Assembly: GCF_904424705.1 (NCBI RefSeq)
Contig: NZ_CAJGBF010000028.1
Coordinates: forward strand, 1-35,217
DNA from: Rossellomorea arthrocnemi
GTDB taxonomy: Bacteria; Bacillota; Bacilli; Bacillales; Bacillaceae_B
Length of the DNA: 35,217 nt
Direction: 5' to 3'
Positions 27,101-34,158 of the stretch are shown one piece after another. The position numbers and the translations under genes were made by a program. Within the stretch, counting starts at the first letter, position 1. The number at the start of each line of letters is the position of its first letter. A model generated the notes under the pieces. It was not told the DNA's origin. It made no database searches and saw only the letters and a program-made list of their open reading frames with translations.

Positions 27101-29693
27101 ATCTCCGACAGAGAACTGGCCGACTGGCGCCCTGGATTTTTCAAAAAAGGATCGATATGGCGGCTACGTGGATGTCGAATTGAACGAAGCAGCCAAACAG
27201 ATCGGCTTCCTTGTGTTGAATGAGGCAACAGGGGAGAAGGACGGAGGAGACAAAACCTTCAACCTGCTCAATAAATATGATCAACTTTGGGTGAAGGAAG
27301 GCGAGGATAACGTCTTCATTTCTCCACATGGAGATGTGGCGACTGGATTGGTTTCATCTGAAGTCATTTCGGATGACACCATCCAATTGAATTTTACAAT
27401 GACAGATGGTTTGACAGAAGAAGATCTCATGACTGGTATAACCGTCAAGGATAAGGACGAAGAGAACGTAACCGTGAACAGCGTCAAGATCACCGGTGAT
27501 AAAACGGTGGAAGTGAAAGCAGAATTGGATCTGAATAAACTACCATTATCCATTACCTACTCAGGCAGAACCGTTTCAGCAGCGGCCGGCTGGAGACTGC
27601 TTGATAACAAGTATGCATACAATGGAGACGACCTCGGTGCCACATACAAAAAAGGAAATGCCACTTTAAAACTATGGGCACCAAAAGCGAGCAAGGTGAT
27701 CGTGAATATTTATCATAAAAAAGATGCCAGGACATTAATCGGAAAAGTCGGAATGACGTTAGGTGAAAAAGGCGTCTGGTCAACTGAATTGAAAGCGAAA
27801 GACCTTAAAGTGAAAGATTTAAAAGGCTTTTACTATCAATACGAAGTAACCAATGAAGGCATAACGAAAAAAGTACTGGATCCGTATGCCAAATCCATGG
27901 CTGCCTTCACCGTCAATACAGAAGGTGAAGCAGGACAGGATGGCGATAACGTCGGAAAGGCGGCAATCGTCGACTTGAAAGGGACGGACCCTAAGAAATT
28001 CACTCATGCCTCCATCGACGGCTATGAAAAACGGGAAGATGCGGTCATTTACGAAATCCACGTCCGAGACTTCACATCCGACCCGTCCATCGAGAAGGAT
28101 TTGAAGAAGGAAAGATGGGGCACGTATGATGCCTTCATCAAAAAGCTTGATTACATCAAGTCAATGGGTGTGACCCATGTTCAACTGCTTCCAATCATGG
28201 CCTGGTACTACGGCGACGAAACGAAGATGGGGGAACGGGAGCTTGAATATTCCGCAGGGGGCAATGAGTACAACTGGGGATATGATCCTCACAGCTACTT
28301 TTCTCCTGATGGTGCGTATTCAGAGGATGCTACCGATCCACAACTTCGCATCGAAGAAACGAAGAGATTGATCGATGCGATTCATGATAAGGGGATGGGA
28401 GTTGTTCTTGACGTCGTCTACACTCATATGGCAAAAACAAGCACATTGAACGACATCGTACCAAACTATTATGCCTTCCAGGATGATCAAGGAAACTTCC
28501 TCGGAGGCTTCGGTAATAATCTGGCCACCAACCATACCATGGCTGAAAAACTGATGGTGGATTCAGTGAAATACTGGTTCGACGAATACAAGATCGACGG
28601 CATGCGCTTTGATATGATGGGTGACGCAAGCTATCCGGCAGTCCAGAAAGCATACGACGCAGCAGCTGAAATCAACCCGGACGCCCTGTTCATCGGGGAA
28701 GGGTGGAGAACATTCGCCGGTCACTTATCCGACCCTTCATTAGAAGGGATGGGAGCCGACCAGGATTGGATGGATAAAACCGACGACGTGGGAGTCTTCT
28801 CTGATGAAATCAGGAACGAACTGAAATCCGGCTTCGGTTCAGAAGGTGAGCCCCGATTCCTGACGGGTGGCGCTCGCGACATTAACACCATTTTTAACAA
28901 CATCAAAGGACAACCCGGTAACACGGCTGACGACGACCCTGGCGATATGGTCCAATACATCGCGGCACACGATAACCTGCCCCTGTACGATGTGATTGCT
29001 CAATCGATTAAAAAGGACCCTGCCATTCCAGAGAATAATCTGGAAATTCACAAGCGGATCCGCCTCGGGAACTCAATGATTCTGACATCACAAGGAACGG
29101 CATTTATCCACGCGGGGCAGGAATACGGTAGAACCAAACAATGGTTGGGTGAGGGCATACCCGAGCAGAAATATCATGAGTTAGAGGACGAAAATGGAGA
29201 CCCATTCGGATACTTCATCCACGATTCATACGATTCATCCGACGCCATCAACAAATTTGACTGGGAAAAAGCAACGAACAAGAAAAAATACGAAGTCAAT
29301 ACAACGACAAGGGAATATACAGAAGGACTGATTAAGTTAAGGAGATCAACCAATGCGTTCCGTTTGGGGGACAAGGAGCTGGTTGATCAAAATGTATCAT
29401 TGCTGGATATCCCTGAAATCACTGATACAGACTTGATGCTTGCCTACAAGAATGTATCCACCGATGGTACGGGTGAGTACTATGTATTTGTAAATGCGGA
29501 TAACAAAGCTCGTACTCTATCGATCGGAGATGATGACCTTTCGAAAGGAATAGTGGTGGTGGATAATGATGAAGCGGGAACAACCCCTGTTACTAAGAAG
29601 TCTGGTTTTACATTAACCCAAAATACTCTGGTGTTGGATCCTTTGACTACTATCGTAATCAAGAGAGATAAAGAAGATAAAAAGAAAAAGTAA
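24132..29693 (+). CDS. Secreted amylopullulanase (two GH13 domains, CBM41 modules)
   Basis: This 1853-residue extracellular enzyme would cut both alpha-1,4 and alpha-1,6 links of starch or glycogen. Order: signal peptide (1 to about 32); CBM41-like module (about 47-125); accessory beta domains; alpha-amylase-type GH13 (about 347-837) with VDVVLNHTG, nucleophile D568, acid/base E597 and D663; linker GGGTDPEPVPEN; two more CBM41 modules (about 856-940 and 965-1047, each with NYENFG); a CBM48-type region (about 1153-1260); and a pullulanase GH13_14 domain (about 1300-1800) with YNWGYDP (1380-1386), nucleophile D1494, E1523 and D1614. All catalytic residues of both modules are present. The lysine-rich tail has no LPXTG or SLH anchor, so it is probably released. 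GAAGAGGGGG lies eight bases before the ATG. Confidence 0.93.
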   Translation: MGKGTKRRFSIFMTLMMLISLWSPLAPAASAVADGNATVDSTDTNDRTVRFTYTREDQHYDGWNIWAWNTGVKDDQINFDSYENGVAIANIAVAPETEQFGFVLRSTQDWDTAEKESGDRFIKVNKNDSLTKAYITSGVEEIRIVPDGSAPVIDQGDATFYYRDKDLFKNDQMDTIEKVQLKYNGETKEMTYEPENERFILPFDNIPNGKNEYTFLVTKDGVTTEVSDPYNTVDGKSVLDFQKADLAVTGSVAPATVDYNENAVLSVEIEGLTDGLEIQKITADVSSLGGSEKLEIDPSLNEVTLSVDDDITAGTKTLPLTAVDSYGNVYKGSTEIEVKSRQSVGDSDLDWDESIIYFMLTDRFFNGDTSNDDPYDLNYDKSKRGTYQGGDFQGITEKLDYLDKLGVNTIWISPVVENIKYDVRQGEDGETYFGYHGYWASNFGELNPHFGSMDDFHNLIDEAHDRGIKIMVDVVLNHTGYGLKEIDGELPEDQRPAGYPTDAEREKYGDILRQGSVGTDEVVGELAGLPDVITEDPDVRQQIIDWQTDWIEKAKTDKGNTIDYFRVDTVKHVEDATWMAFKNAITEKMPEHKMIGEAWGASADNDYGYLDTGMMDSLLDFGFKDVAREFVNGNLKAANDKLTARNGKIDNTATLGQFLGSHDEDGFLYSLDGDKGKLKLAASLQATSKGQPVIYYGEELGQSGANNYPQYDNRYDLDWSNVENNDVLDHYSKILNFRGAHSDVFAKGERHTVGGSNSDKFLLFSRDYKDDSVYVGLNVADEAKEITVTVDSPDAVVSNAYSGETYTPAGAGEVTLTLPSKADGGTALLTVEGGKITGAVAGSGGGTDPEPVPENNIRIHYNRTDGNYENFGAWLWNDVASPSANWPTGATMFEKTDSYGGYIDVPLAEGAKNIGFLVMDVTKGDAGKDGGDKTFTITSSEINEIWIEQGSDKVSTFEPVDLPANTVRIHYDREDGNYENFGLWTWGDVKSPTENWPTGALDFSKKDRYGGYVDVELNEAAKQIGFLVLNEATGEKDGGDKTFNLLNKYDQLWVKEGEDNVFISPHGDVATGLVSSEVISDDTIQLNFTMTDGLTEEDLMTGITVKDKDEENVTVNSVKITGDKTVEVKAELDLNKLPLSITYSGRTVSAAAGWRLLDNKYAYNGDDLGATYKKGNATLKLWAPKASKVIVNIYHKKDARTLIGKVGMTLGEKGVWSTELKAKDLKVKDLKGFYYQYEVTNEGITKKVLDPYAKSMAAFTVNTEGEAGQDGDNVGKAAIVDLKGTDPKKFTHASIDGYEKREDAVIYEIHVRDFTSDPSIEKDLKKERWGTYDAFIKKLDYIKSMGVTHVQLLPIMAWYYGDETKMGERELEYSAGGNEYNWGYDPHSYFSPDGAYSEDATDPQLRIEETKRLIDAIHDKGMGVVLDVVYTHMAKTSTLNDIVPNYYAFQDDQGNFLGGFGNNLATNHTMAEKLMVDSVKYWFDEYKIDGMRFDMMGDASYPAVQKAYDAAAEINPDALFIGEGWRTFAGHLSDPSLEGMGADQDWMDKTDDVGVFSDEIRNELKSGFGSEGEPRFLTGGARDINTIFNNIKGQPGNTADDDPGDMVQYIAAHDNLPLYDVIAQSIKKDPAIPENNLEIHKRIRLGNSMILTSQGTAFIHAGQEYGRTKQWLGEGIPEQKYHELEDENGDPFGYFIHDSYDSSDAINKFDWEKATNKKKYEVNTTTREYTEGLIKLRRSTNAFRLGDKELVDQNVSLLDIPEITDTDLMLAYKNVSTDGTGEYYVFVNADNKARTLSIGDDDLSKGIVVVDNDEAGTTPVTKKSGFTLTQNTLVLDPLTTIVIKRDKEDKKKK

Positions 29694-29718
29694 GTGGTCA
29701 AACCTTATGGGAAAATGG

Positions 29719-29750
29719 CCTCAACCTTGAAAATGAGGTTGAGGTTTTTA
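29719..29750 (+). terminator. Terminator of the amylopullulanase gene
   Basis: CCTCAACCT pairs exactly with AGGTTGAGG (9 bp) around an eight-base loop and is followed by TTTTTA. Confidence 0.85.
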
Positions 29751-29933
29751 TCTTTACTCAAACAATTGATTAGTTGATTAAACCCTATGAATTCTGACAT
29801 GATTTCATTAAATAAATGTTTGTTTAATTATTACTCTTATTTTACAGTCGATTTGAACAGGAAAATGTAGGGATAATAGTCATGACAGACCATTTTTATT
29901 CTTTTAGGCATATTTAGAACCAAGTATAAAAAA

Positions 29934-29961
29934 TTGTGATACGATTCAAAAGTAGTATAAA
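29934..29961 (+). promoter_or_regulatory. Putative promoter of the riboswitch transcript
   Basis: TTGTGA (29934-29939) and TATAAA (29956-29961) are separated by 16 bp. Transcription from near 29968 would give a leader that contains a small hairpin (30008-30026) and then the riboswitch. The rest of 29751-29933 holds nothing I can identify. Confidence 0.4.
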
Positions 29962-30032
29962 TGACATGTGTAAATATAGGTGTAATTAATCGTTTAATTG
30001 CATGTAGTATGAAGGAATCTTTCATAATTCGT

Positions 30033-30121
30033 ACGATAAGGGCAAAACCATTGAAAAGTGGTGACGCAAAACTATAGGGGCTAAAGTCATAATGACGATG
30101 CTTGCCAGTTTTCGAAACGGA
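30033..30121 (+). ncRNA. c-di-GMP-I (GEMM) riboswitch aptamer
   Basis: The conserved GEMM core is visible in order: AGGGCAAAACC; the P2 stem CCATT/AGTGG capped by a GAAA tetraloop (30048-30061); the invariant GACGCAAA (30063-30070); AGGGGCTAAAG (30076-30086), containing the tetraloop receptor side; a small GTCA/TGAC hairpin; then TTGCCAGTT and the closing ACGG region. This class binds cyclic di-GMP; some variants bind cGAMP. CTCCT (30122-30126), just after the aptamer, can pair with AGGAG in the ribosome site at 30143-30147 of the ORF starting at 30153, so control is probably at translation initiation. No intrinsic terminator is seen between aptamer and ORF. Confidence 0.8.
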
Positions 30122-30152
30122 CTCCTGCGATTTATGAAGTGGAGGAGAGAAG

Positions 30153-30314
30153 ATGAAGGTGACTCAGTTGCTAGTACAAATGAAATGCAAATGGCATTTT
30201 TGGGGGGTTCACTACAACCGGATTTTGCTTGAAGGGTGTTTGGACTCTCAGATTCAAAAGAAGTTACAGGAACAAATAAGGTATCATGAAATGAAGTTGG
30301 ATGACATTCATTAG
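30153..30314 (+). CDS. Riboswitch-controlled small protein, 53 aa (WH/YH family)
   Basis: The 53-codon ORF is preceded by GGAGGAG, five bases before the ATG, and lies 32 bases after a c-di-GMP riboswitch. The product is soluble, rich in aromatic and charged residues, and mostly helical by eye. It contains KWHFWGVHY near residues 13-21, LLEG near 25-28 and RYHEMKL at 43-49. I do not recognise a named family. A second ORF at 31831 aligns with it without gaps over 36 residues with 11 identities, including both WH and YH pairs, which strongly suggests both are real genes. Function is unknown; the riboswitch implies a role in c-di-GMP-linked behaviour such as biofilm, motility or sporulation. Confidence 0.7.
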   Translation: MKVTQLLVQMKCKWHFWGVHYNRILLEGCLDSQIQKKLQEQIRYHEMKLDDIH

Positions 30315-30383
30315 TAAACATATAAGGATAACTTGAGCTAGGAATTGTTGATGCAATAACAAGCTGAATAAACAAATAGGTGT

Positions 30384-30410
30384 GGGCAAGAGGGAACTTT
30401 TCCTCCGCCC
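30384..30410. terminator. Hairpin between convergent genes
   Basis: A two-part stem (GGGC with GCCC, then GAGGGA with TTCCTC, separated by a small internal loop) lies after the 53-aa ORF and directly downstream of the stop of the minus-strand SGNH gene. T-runs are weak on both strands, so termination is likely but not certain. Confidence 0.4.
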
Positions 30411-30411
30411 C

Positions 30412-31638
30412 TTAATTAAATAATGAAAGATCCACAGTATCAGCCATTTTCTTATAGCCTTCATCATTTGGATGGAGGTGATCACCCGAGTCGTATTTAT
30501 TAATATAATACTCAGGTTCACCGGGATCCCGTAGTGCTTTGTCAAAGTCGATTACCCCATCAAATACCACGCTTGTCCTTATCCAGTGGTTCACTTCCAG
30601 GCGCGTCTTTTCTCCTCGTAGTGTGAACAATCCAGACCCTTTAAAAGGAGTCAGGGTACCTCCATATATTTTTATGCCATGATCATGGGCGGAATCGATG
30701 ATTTTTTTCATTCTTCCGATGATTTTTTCAGCATCATATTCTGGGTAATGTCTAATATCATTTAGTCCCTGGTGGAGTATCAATGCTTTTACCCCCTGTT
30801 GACTGAAAACATCCCTCTGAAGCCTTGTCAGGGTATTTTCCCCATTATCGGGCCGACTGTTAATCAGTTGATTGCCTGAAATCCCTGCATTCATAACCGT
30901 TAATTCTGATTGTTCCTGTTTCAGTCTTCTTGCCAAATAATCAGTCCAACGTCGATTTGTATTGACTGTGGATTTATTCCCATTTGCGATGGAACTACCT
31001 ATTACCACAATAGAGCCTTTTAAAGAATCATCAGCTGCCACATCCACTCCATCCAGCAAGAACCATGCGTTTACTTTTTCGTTAAATGCAGAAGAGTCTG
31101 ATGTTGAACCATGGTTTCCACTGGAAATATAGGTTGTTTGCATCGATACAGGATGCCATGTGACAGGTCCGGATTTTTCCTTCATATATATACTTACTGC
31201 AATAGCCTCATCATCTGTCACTTCCAATAAAATAGAATCACTGAATTTTCTCTCACCGGGAGGGATAGTCACTTTAGATTTTCCTTCAAATGTCACTTCG
31301 AGATCTGTACCACTATCAATTTCAGATTCCTTTTGTGAAATCGCCACATGTATCTCCTGCATGGTCAATGGCTTTTCAGAAAAGACATTGGATAGGCGGA
31401 GTCTTATCTTATTGGCCTTTACTCGGGGGTGGATAATCATCCGAATCGTTTGGTCTTCAAATCCAATATCTGAAACTCCCTCCTCAAAAGGCGCTTGCAT
31501 ACTAGCGTTCCAAACGCCTACCCATTCACTTTGGTTGATATTTTCATTTGCAATATCCCGAAATTCATTCCAATAAAGCGTTAATATTAAAATGAAAATT
31601 ATGATTAGAGAAATTAAAACACCAAGTCTACGATTCAT
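30412..31638 (-). CDS. Membrane-anchored SGNH/GDSL hydrolase
   Basis: The 408-residue protein has an N-terminal signal anchor (about 6-23, LGVLISLIIIFILILTLYW), a beta-rich domain (about 38-200, with GVWNASMQAP and a HPVSMQTTY segment) and a C-terminal SGNH hydrolase domain. The latter has VIGSSIANG (catalytic S216), the GLND block (N293) and DHLHPN (D386-x-x-H389). The two-domain form resembles secreted GDSL esterases that act on carbohydrates. ATG 31638 is chosen because AAGGAAAA lies six bases before it and it places the hydrophobic anchor at the N-terminus; the frame extends to 31704 without a better site. It probably deacylates a surface polysaccharide. It lies between two small related ORFs on the opposite strand. 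Confidence 0.85.
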   Translation of the reverse strand: MNRRLGVLISLIIIFILILTLYWNEFRDIANENINQSEWVGVWNASMQAPFEEGVSDIGFEDQTIRMIIHPRVKANKIRLRLSNVFSEKPLTMQEIHVAISQKESEIDSGTDLEVTFEGKSKVTIPPGERKFSDSILLEVTDDEAIAVSIYMKEKSGPVTWHPVSMQTTYISSGNHGSTSDSSAFNEKVNAWFLLDGVDVAADDSLKGSIVVIGSSIANGNKSTVNTNRRWTDYLARRLKQEQSELTVMNAGISGNQLINSRPDNGENTLTRLQRDVFSQQGVKALILHQGLNDIRHYPEYDAEKIIGRMKKIIDSAHDHGIKIYGGTLTPFKGSGLFTLRGEKTRLEVNHWIRTSVVFDGVIDFDKALRDPGEPEYYINKYDSGDHLHPNDEGYKKMADTVDLSLFN

Positions 31639-31748
31639 GTAGTTTTCCTTCCCATACGTAAGGTTGCATTTTAGTATGTGTGATTTAACAGGAACTATTA
31701 CCATGACGGCAACATCTCCTATATTCCTGGAAGATATATTTACAAACC

Positions 31749-31778
31749 TTTACATGCTTTTAATGGTTTTTTTACACT
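31749..31778 (+). promoter_or_regulatory. Possible promoter of the 48-aa ORF
   Basis: TTTACA (31749-31754) and TACACT (31773-31778) are separated by 18 bp, about 50 bp before the start codon at 31831. It is a modest match. No riboswitch-like core is visible in this leader. Confidence 0.3.
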
Positions 31779-31830
31779 ACTTTGCTATTCTAAACATGCA
31801 GGGAAAAATTGATAATGTGGAGGGGTTTCT

Positions 31831-31977
31831 ATGTTACGCAATTTTAAAAGAGAATGGCATAAGTTTTGGTTTTTCAGTTTTAACTATAAACTTGAGGCGA
31901 CTAGTGATATGAGCCAATTCAATAAAATTCGTGAAAAATCTAAATATCATGGGGATAAACTTATGCAGCTCTTGTAG
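31831..31977 (+). CDS. Small protein, 48 aa (WH/YH family)
   Basis: The ORF has GTGGAGGGG seven bases before the ATG and a strong terminator that overlaps its stop codon, so it forms a complete short transcription unit. The product begins MLRNFKREWHKFWFFSF and contains YKLE (19-22) and KYHGDKL (38-44). It aligns without gaps to the 53-aa ORF at 30153. Shared residues are W9, H10, L21, E22, D26, K32, E35, Y39, H40, K43 and L44. I know of no assigned function. Unlike its relative it has no c-di-GMP riboswitch in front. The nearby minus-strand hydrolase lies between the two. Confidence 0.65.
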   Translation: MLRNFKREWHKFWFFSFNYKLEATSDMSQFNKIREKSKYHGDKLMQLL

Positions 31978-31988
31978 CTGCTTTTTTT
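31965..31988 (+). terminator. Terminator overlapping the stop of the 48-aa ORF
   Basis: GCAGCT pairs exactly with AGCTGC around CTTGT, followed by seven T. The 5' arm and loop encode the last codons and the stop, so terminator and gene end are fused. Confidence 0.85.
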
Positions 31989-32162
31989 ATTTAACGGTAT
32001 CGTCATATCCTCTACCTATTTAAACCTTTAGAAACAAAGTCCCTTCATTAAGTGTAAGAAATATTTGAAGCTGCCAGATTCCACTAGTGCGGATTCATGT
32101 ATAATATGGATAGGTCGTGCATGCTATCGGGGTGTGATAAAGGGGGAAATCAGGGTGTCAAT

Positions 32163-32306
32163 ATGTTCAGTATGGCCGCTACACCGACAGCTGCGAATAC
32201 AACCATATACTCGATGCAATTCCAGACAGAGTCACAGAAAATCCCATATGCTACCTATTATTACGTTGCGATCGCCTATGTAGTTTCAGATTCATTTACT
32301 GATTAG
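32163..32306 (+). CDS. Possible small protein, 47 aa
   Basis: The ORF begins MFSMAATPTAANTTIYSMQF and ends in an aromatic, hydrophobic segment, YATYYYVAIAYVVSDSFTD. A TATAAT box lies at 32100-32105 and G-rich AAAGGGGGAAA lies upstream, but the spacing to this ATG (about 16 bases) is too long. A closer AGGGTG is weak. The composition looks protein-like, but the family is unknown. The flanking parts of 31989-32463 hold no other recognisable feature. Confidence 0.25.
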   Translation: MFSMAATPTAANTTIYSMQFQTESQKIPYATYYYVAIAYVVSDSFTD

Positions 32307-32463
32307 CTATTTATTACAAGAGAAGAGAGATCGTAGATTCAATCTATTTTTTATTTGAAGATATTCTTTTTTCTATTGATTAGTCGTTTGAAGATGTGGT
32401 ATATTCTTCTTCGGCTTACAAAAATGGATTTGATAAGCAGTTGAAAAAGTTATGAATCAGAAG

Positions 32464-32492
32464 TTGACTTCTGCGAAATCAAATGATATAGT
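32464..32492 (+). promoter_or_regulatory. Strong sigma-A promoter of the tRNA array
   Basis: TTGACT (32464-32469), a 17-bp spacer and TATAGT (32487-32492) with a TGA extended -10 form a near-consensus promoter. Transcription from about 32499 would lead directly into tRNA-Glu at 32526. Confidence 0.85.
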
Positions 32493-32525
32493 AATACATG
32501 TCTTAAAGAGGACATTCATGAAAAC

Positions 32526-32600
32526 GGCCCATTGGTCAAGCGGTTAAGACACCGCCCTTTCACGGCGGTAACACGGGTTCGAATCCCGTATGGGTCACCA
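32526..32600 (+). tRNA. tRNA-Glu (TTC)
   Basis: A cloverleaf with acceptor GGCCCAT/ATGGGTC, anticodon TTC and encoded CCA. It is the first gene of the array, right after the promoter. Confidence 0.97.
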
Positions 32601-32628
32601 ACTCTTTTTTTAAATGATTTATAAATAC

Positions 32629-32704
32629 GGAGGATTAGCTCAGCTGGGAGAGCATCTGCCTTACAAGCAGAGGGTCGGCGGTTCGATCCCGTCATCCTCC
32701 ACCA
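32629..32704 (+). tRNA. tRNA-Val (TAC)
   Basis: A 76-base cloverleaf with GGAGGAT acceptor, anticodon TAC and encoded CCA. From here the order Val-Thr-Lys-Leu-Gly-Leu-Arg-Pro-Ala-Met-Ile-Ser-fMet-Asp-Phe matches large Bacillus arrays. Confidence 0.97.
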
Positions 32705-32728
32705 TTTTCGTTTTTGTTCATTTAATAT

Positions 32729-32804
<76 letters not shown>

Positions 32805-32819
32805 TTTGGTATTTCATTT

Positions 32820-32895
32820 GAGCCATTAGCTCAGTTGGTAGAGCATCTGACTTTTAATCAGAGGGTCGAAGGTTCGAATCCTTCATGGCTCACCA
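32820..32895 (+). tRNA. tRNA-Lys (TTT)
   Basis: A 76-base cloverleaf, acceptor GAGCCAT, anticodon TTT in CTTTTAA, with encoded CCA. A T/A-rich hairpin (32898-32919) follows in the spacer. Confidence 0.97.
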
Positions 32896-32925
32896 AAGAT
32901 TTTTGCGCAGCAAAAAATCATACAT

Positions 32926-33010
32926 GCGGGTGTGGCGGAATTGGCAGACGCACCAGACTTAGGATCTGGCGCCGCGAGGCGTGGGGGTTCAAGTCCCTTC
33001 ACCCGCACCA
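32926..33010 (+). tRNA. tRNA-Leu (TAG)
   Basis: A class II tRNA of 85 bases with long variable arm, anticodon TAG in CTTAGGA and encoded CCA. Confidence 0.97.
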
Positions 33011-33018
33011 TTCATTTC

Positions 33019-33093
33019 GCGGAAGTAGTTCAGTGGTAGAACACCACCTTGCCAAGGTGGGGGTCGCGGGTTCGAATCCCGTCTTCCGCTCCA
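33019..33093 (+). tRNA. tRNA-Gly (GCC)
   Basis: A 75-base cloverleaf, acceptor GCGGAAG, anticodon GCC, with encoded CCA. Confidence 0.97.
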
Positions 33094-33100
33094 AGAACTT

Positions 33101-33189
33101 GCCGGGGTGGCGGAACTGGCAGACGCACAGGACTTAAAATCCTGCGGTAGGTGACTACCGTACCGGTTCGATTCCGGTCCTCGGCACCA
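33101..33189 (+). tRNA. tRNA-Leu (TAA)
   Basis: A class II tRNA of 89 bases, anticodon TAA in CTTAAAA, long variable arm, with encoded CCA. A GATTTTTTGC hairpin follows. Confidence 0.97.
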
Positions 33190-33261
33190 TGATTTTTTGC
33201 GGAAGCAAAATAATCATCCATAGTGTGCGACAACTAATTACTGTTAATATAAACTCATTTA

Positions 33262-33338
33262 GCGCCCGTAGCTCAATTGGATAGAGCGTTTGACTACGGA
33301 TCAAAAGGTTAGGGGTTCGACTCCTCTCGGGCGCGCCA
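33262..33338 (+). tRNA. tRNA-Arg (ACG)
   Basis: A 77-base cloverleaf, acceptor GCGCCCG/CGGGCGC, anticodon ACG (A34 probably edited to inosine), with encoded CCA. Confidence 0.97.
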
Positions 33339-33343
33339 TATAT

Positions 33344-33420
33344 CGGGAAGTAGCTCAGCTTGGTAGAGCACTTGGTTTGGGACCAAGGGGTCGCAGGTTC
33401 GAATCCTGTCTTCCCGACCA
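33344..33420 (+). tRNA. tRNA-Pro (TGG)
   Basis: A 77-base cloverleaf, acceptor CGGGAAG, anticodon TGG, with encoded CCA. It is only five bases from tRNA-Arg. Confidence 0.97.
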
Positions 33421-33428
33421 CTTCATTT

Positions 33429-33504
33429 GGGGCCTTAGCTCAGCTGGGAGAGCGCCTGCTTTGCACGCAGGAGGTCAGCGGTTCGATCCCGCTAGGCTCC
33501 ACCA
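33429..33504 (+). tRNA. tRNA-Ala (TGC)
   Basis: A 76-base cloverleaf, anticodon TGC, with encoded CCA. A TTTAC/GTAAA hairpin follows in the spacer. Confidence 0.97.
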
Positions 33505-33573
33505 GGTTTTTTTACGAAAAGTAAACAAACTACATTGGTTTTACAGTAAAACCAAATTGCATTTTAGATTCAT

Positions 33574-33647
33574 GGCGGTGTAGCTCAGCTGGCTAGAGCG
33601 TACGGTTCATACCCGTGAGGTCGGGGGTTCGATCCCCTCCGCCGCTA
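33574..33647 (+). tRNA. tRNA-Met (CAT), elongator
   Basis: A 74-base cloverleaf matching the Bacillus elongator Met type (GGCGGTGTAGCTC, CGGTTCATACCCG). CCA is not encoded, so it must be added by the nucleotidyltransferase. Confidence 0.93.
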
Positions 33648-33676
33648 TTATTCAATACATAACGCACAATTTATAA

Positions 33677-33750
33677 GGACCCTTAGCTCAGTTGGTTAGA
33701 GCAGACGGCTCATAACCGTCCGGTCGTAGGTTCGAGTCCTACAGGGTCCA
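33677..33750 (+). tRNA. tRNA-Ile2 (CAT, lysidine type)
   Basis: A 74-base cloverleaf with anticodon CAT in GGCTCATAACC. Body sequence (GGACCCT acceptor, GACGG/CCGTC anticodon stem) matches the Bacillus Ile2 isoacceptor whose C34 is changed to lysidine by TilS to read AUA. It lacks the initiator GGG/CCC stem and has no encoded CCA. Confidence 0.85.
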
Positions 33751-33756
33751 TTATAC

Positions 33757-33849
33757 GGAGGAATACCCAAGTCCGGCTGAAGGGATCGGTCTTGAAAACC
33801 GACAGGGGTGTAACAGCCCGCGGGGGTTCGAATCCCCCTTCCTCCTCCA
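33757..33849 (+). tRNA. tRNA-Ser (TGA)
   Basis: A class II tRNA of 93 bases, acceptor GGAGGAA/TTCCTCC, anticodon TGA, long variable arm, with encoded CCA. Confidence 0.97.
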
Positions 33850-33862
33850 TAATTCCTTTAAC

Positions 33863-34015
33863 TTATATCGTCGCGGGGTGGAGCACGACCGAATAATCTT
33901 CGGAGCGTACACATCAGCGCACCGACTGAGCGGCAGCTTGAATAAGTATACTGAAGTCGGGGTGGTTCTACGTGATGCACAATTGGATAGTAGGAACTCA
34001 ATTATTTTATATCGT

Positions 34016-34029
<14 letters not shown>
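33863..34029 (+). repeat. 23-bp direct repeat from partial tRNA-fMet duplication
   Basis: The 23 bases at 33863-33885 are identical to 34007-34029. The repeat holds an 8-9-base leader and the first 14 bases of tRNA-fMet. The first copy diverges after the D-stem start and is followed by about 120 bp of unrelated sequence with small stems (CCGAA/TTCGG, CCGACT/AGTCGG). Confidence 0.85.
33872..33885 (+). pseudogene. Truncated tRNA-fMet 5' fragment
   Basis: CGCGGGGTGGAGCA equals the 5' end of the complete tRNA-fMet at 34016. The remaining 60 bases of a tRNA are absent. It is probably a relic of duplication or of an insertion into an older tRNA copy. Confidence 0.7.
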
Positions 34030-34089
<60 letters not shown>

Positions 34090-34158
34090 TACCATTTTTG
34101 ATTCGGATATGAATTAGGATGTTGATAATTCTCAATGAGTCACGTATGGATAGTTATT

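Noticed and set aside
30022..30375. 117-residue minus-strand frame over the riboswitch region
   Set aside because: It is antisense to the conserved GEMM core and the 53-aa ORF, has no family features, and its composition looks random.
31664..31912. 82-residue plus-strand frame upstream of and across the 48-aa ORF
   Set aside because: It has no ribosome site and is out of frame with the 31831 ORF, which has a strong site, a homologue nearby and a terminator at its stop.
32155..32283. GTG-started frame with a well-spaced G-rich ribosome site
   Set aside because: The product (rich in R, S, H, P without pattern) looks random, while the overlapping frame from 32163 looks more protein-like.
32331..32356. 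Terminator at the TAGATTCAATCTA palindrome followed by T-run
   Set aside because: The palindrome is too short to leave a proper loop with more than four stable pairs, so termination is doubtful.
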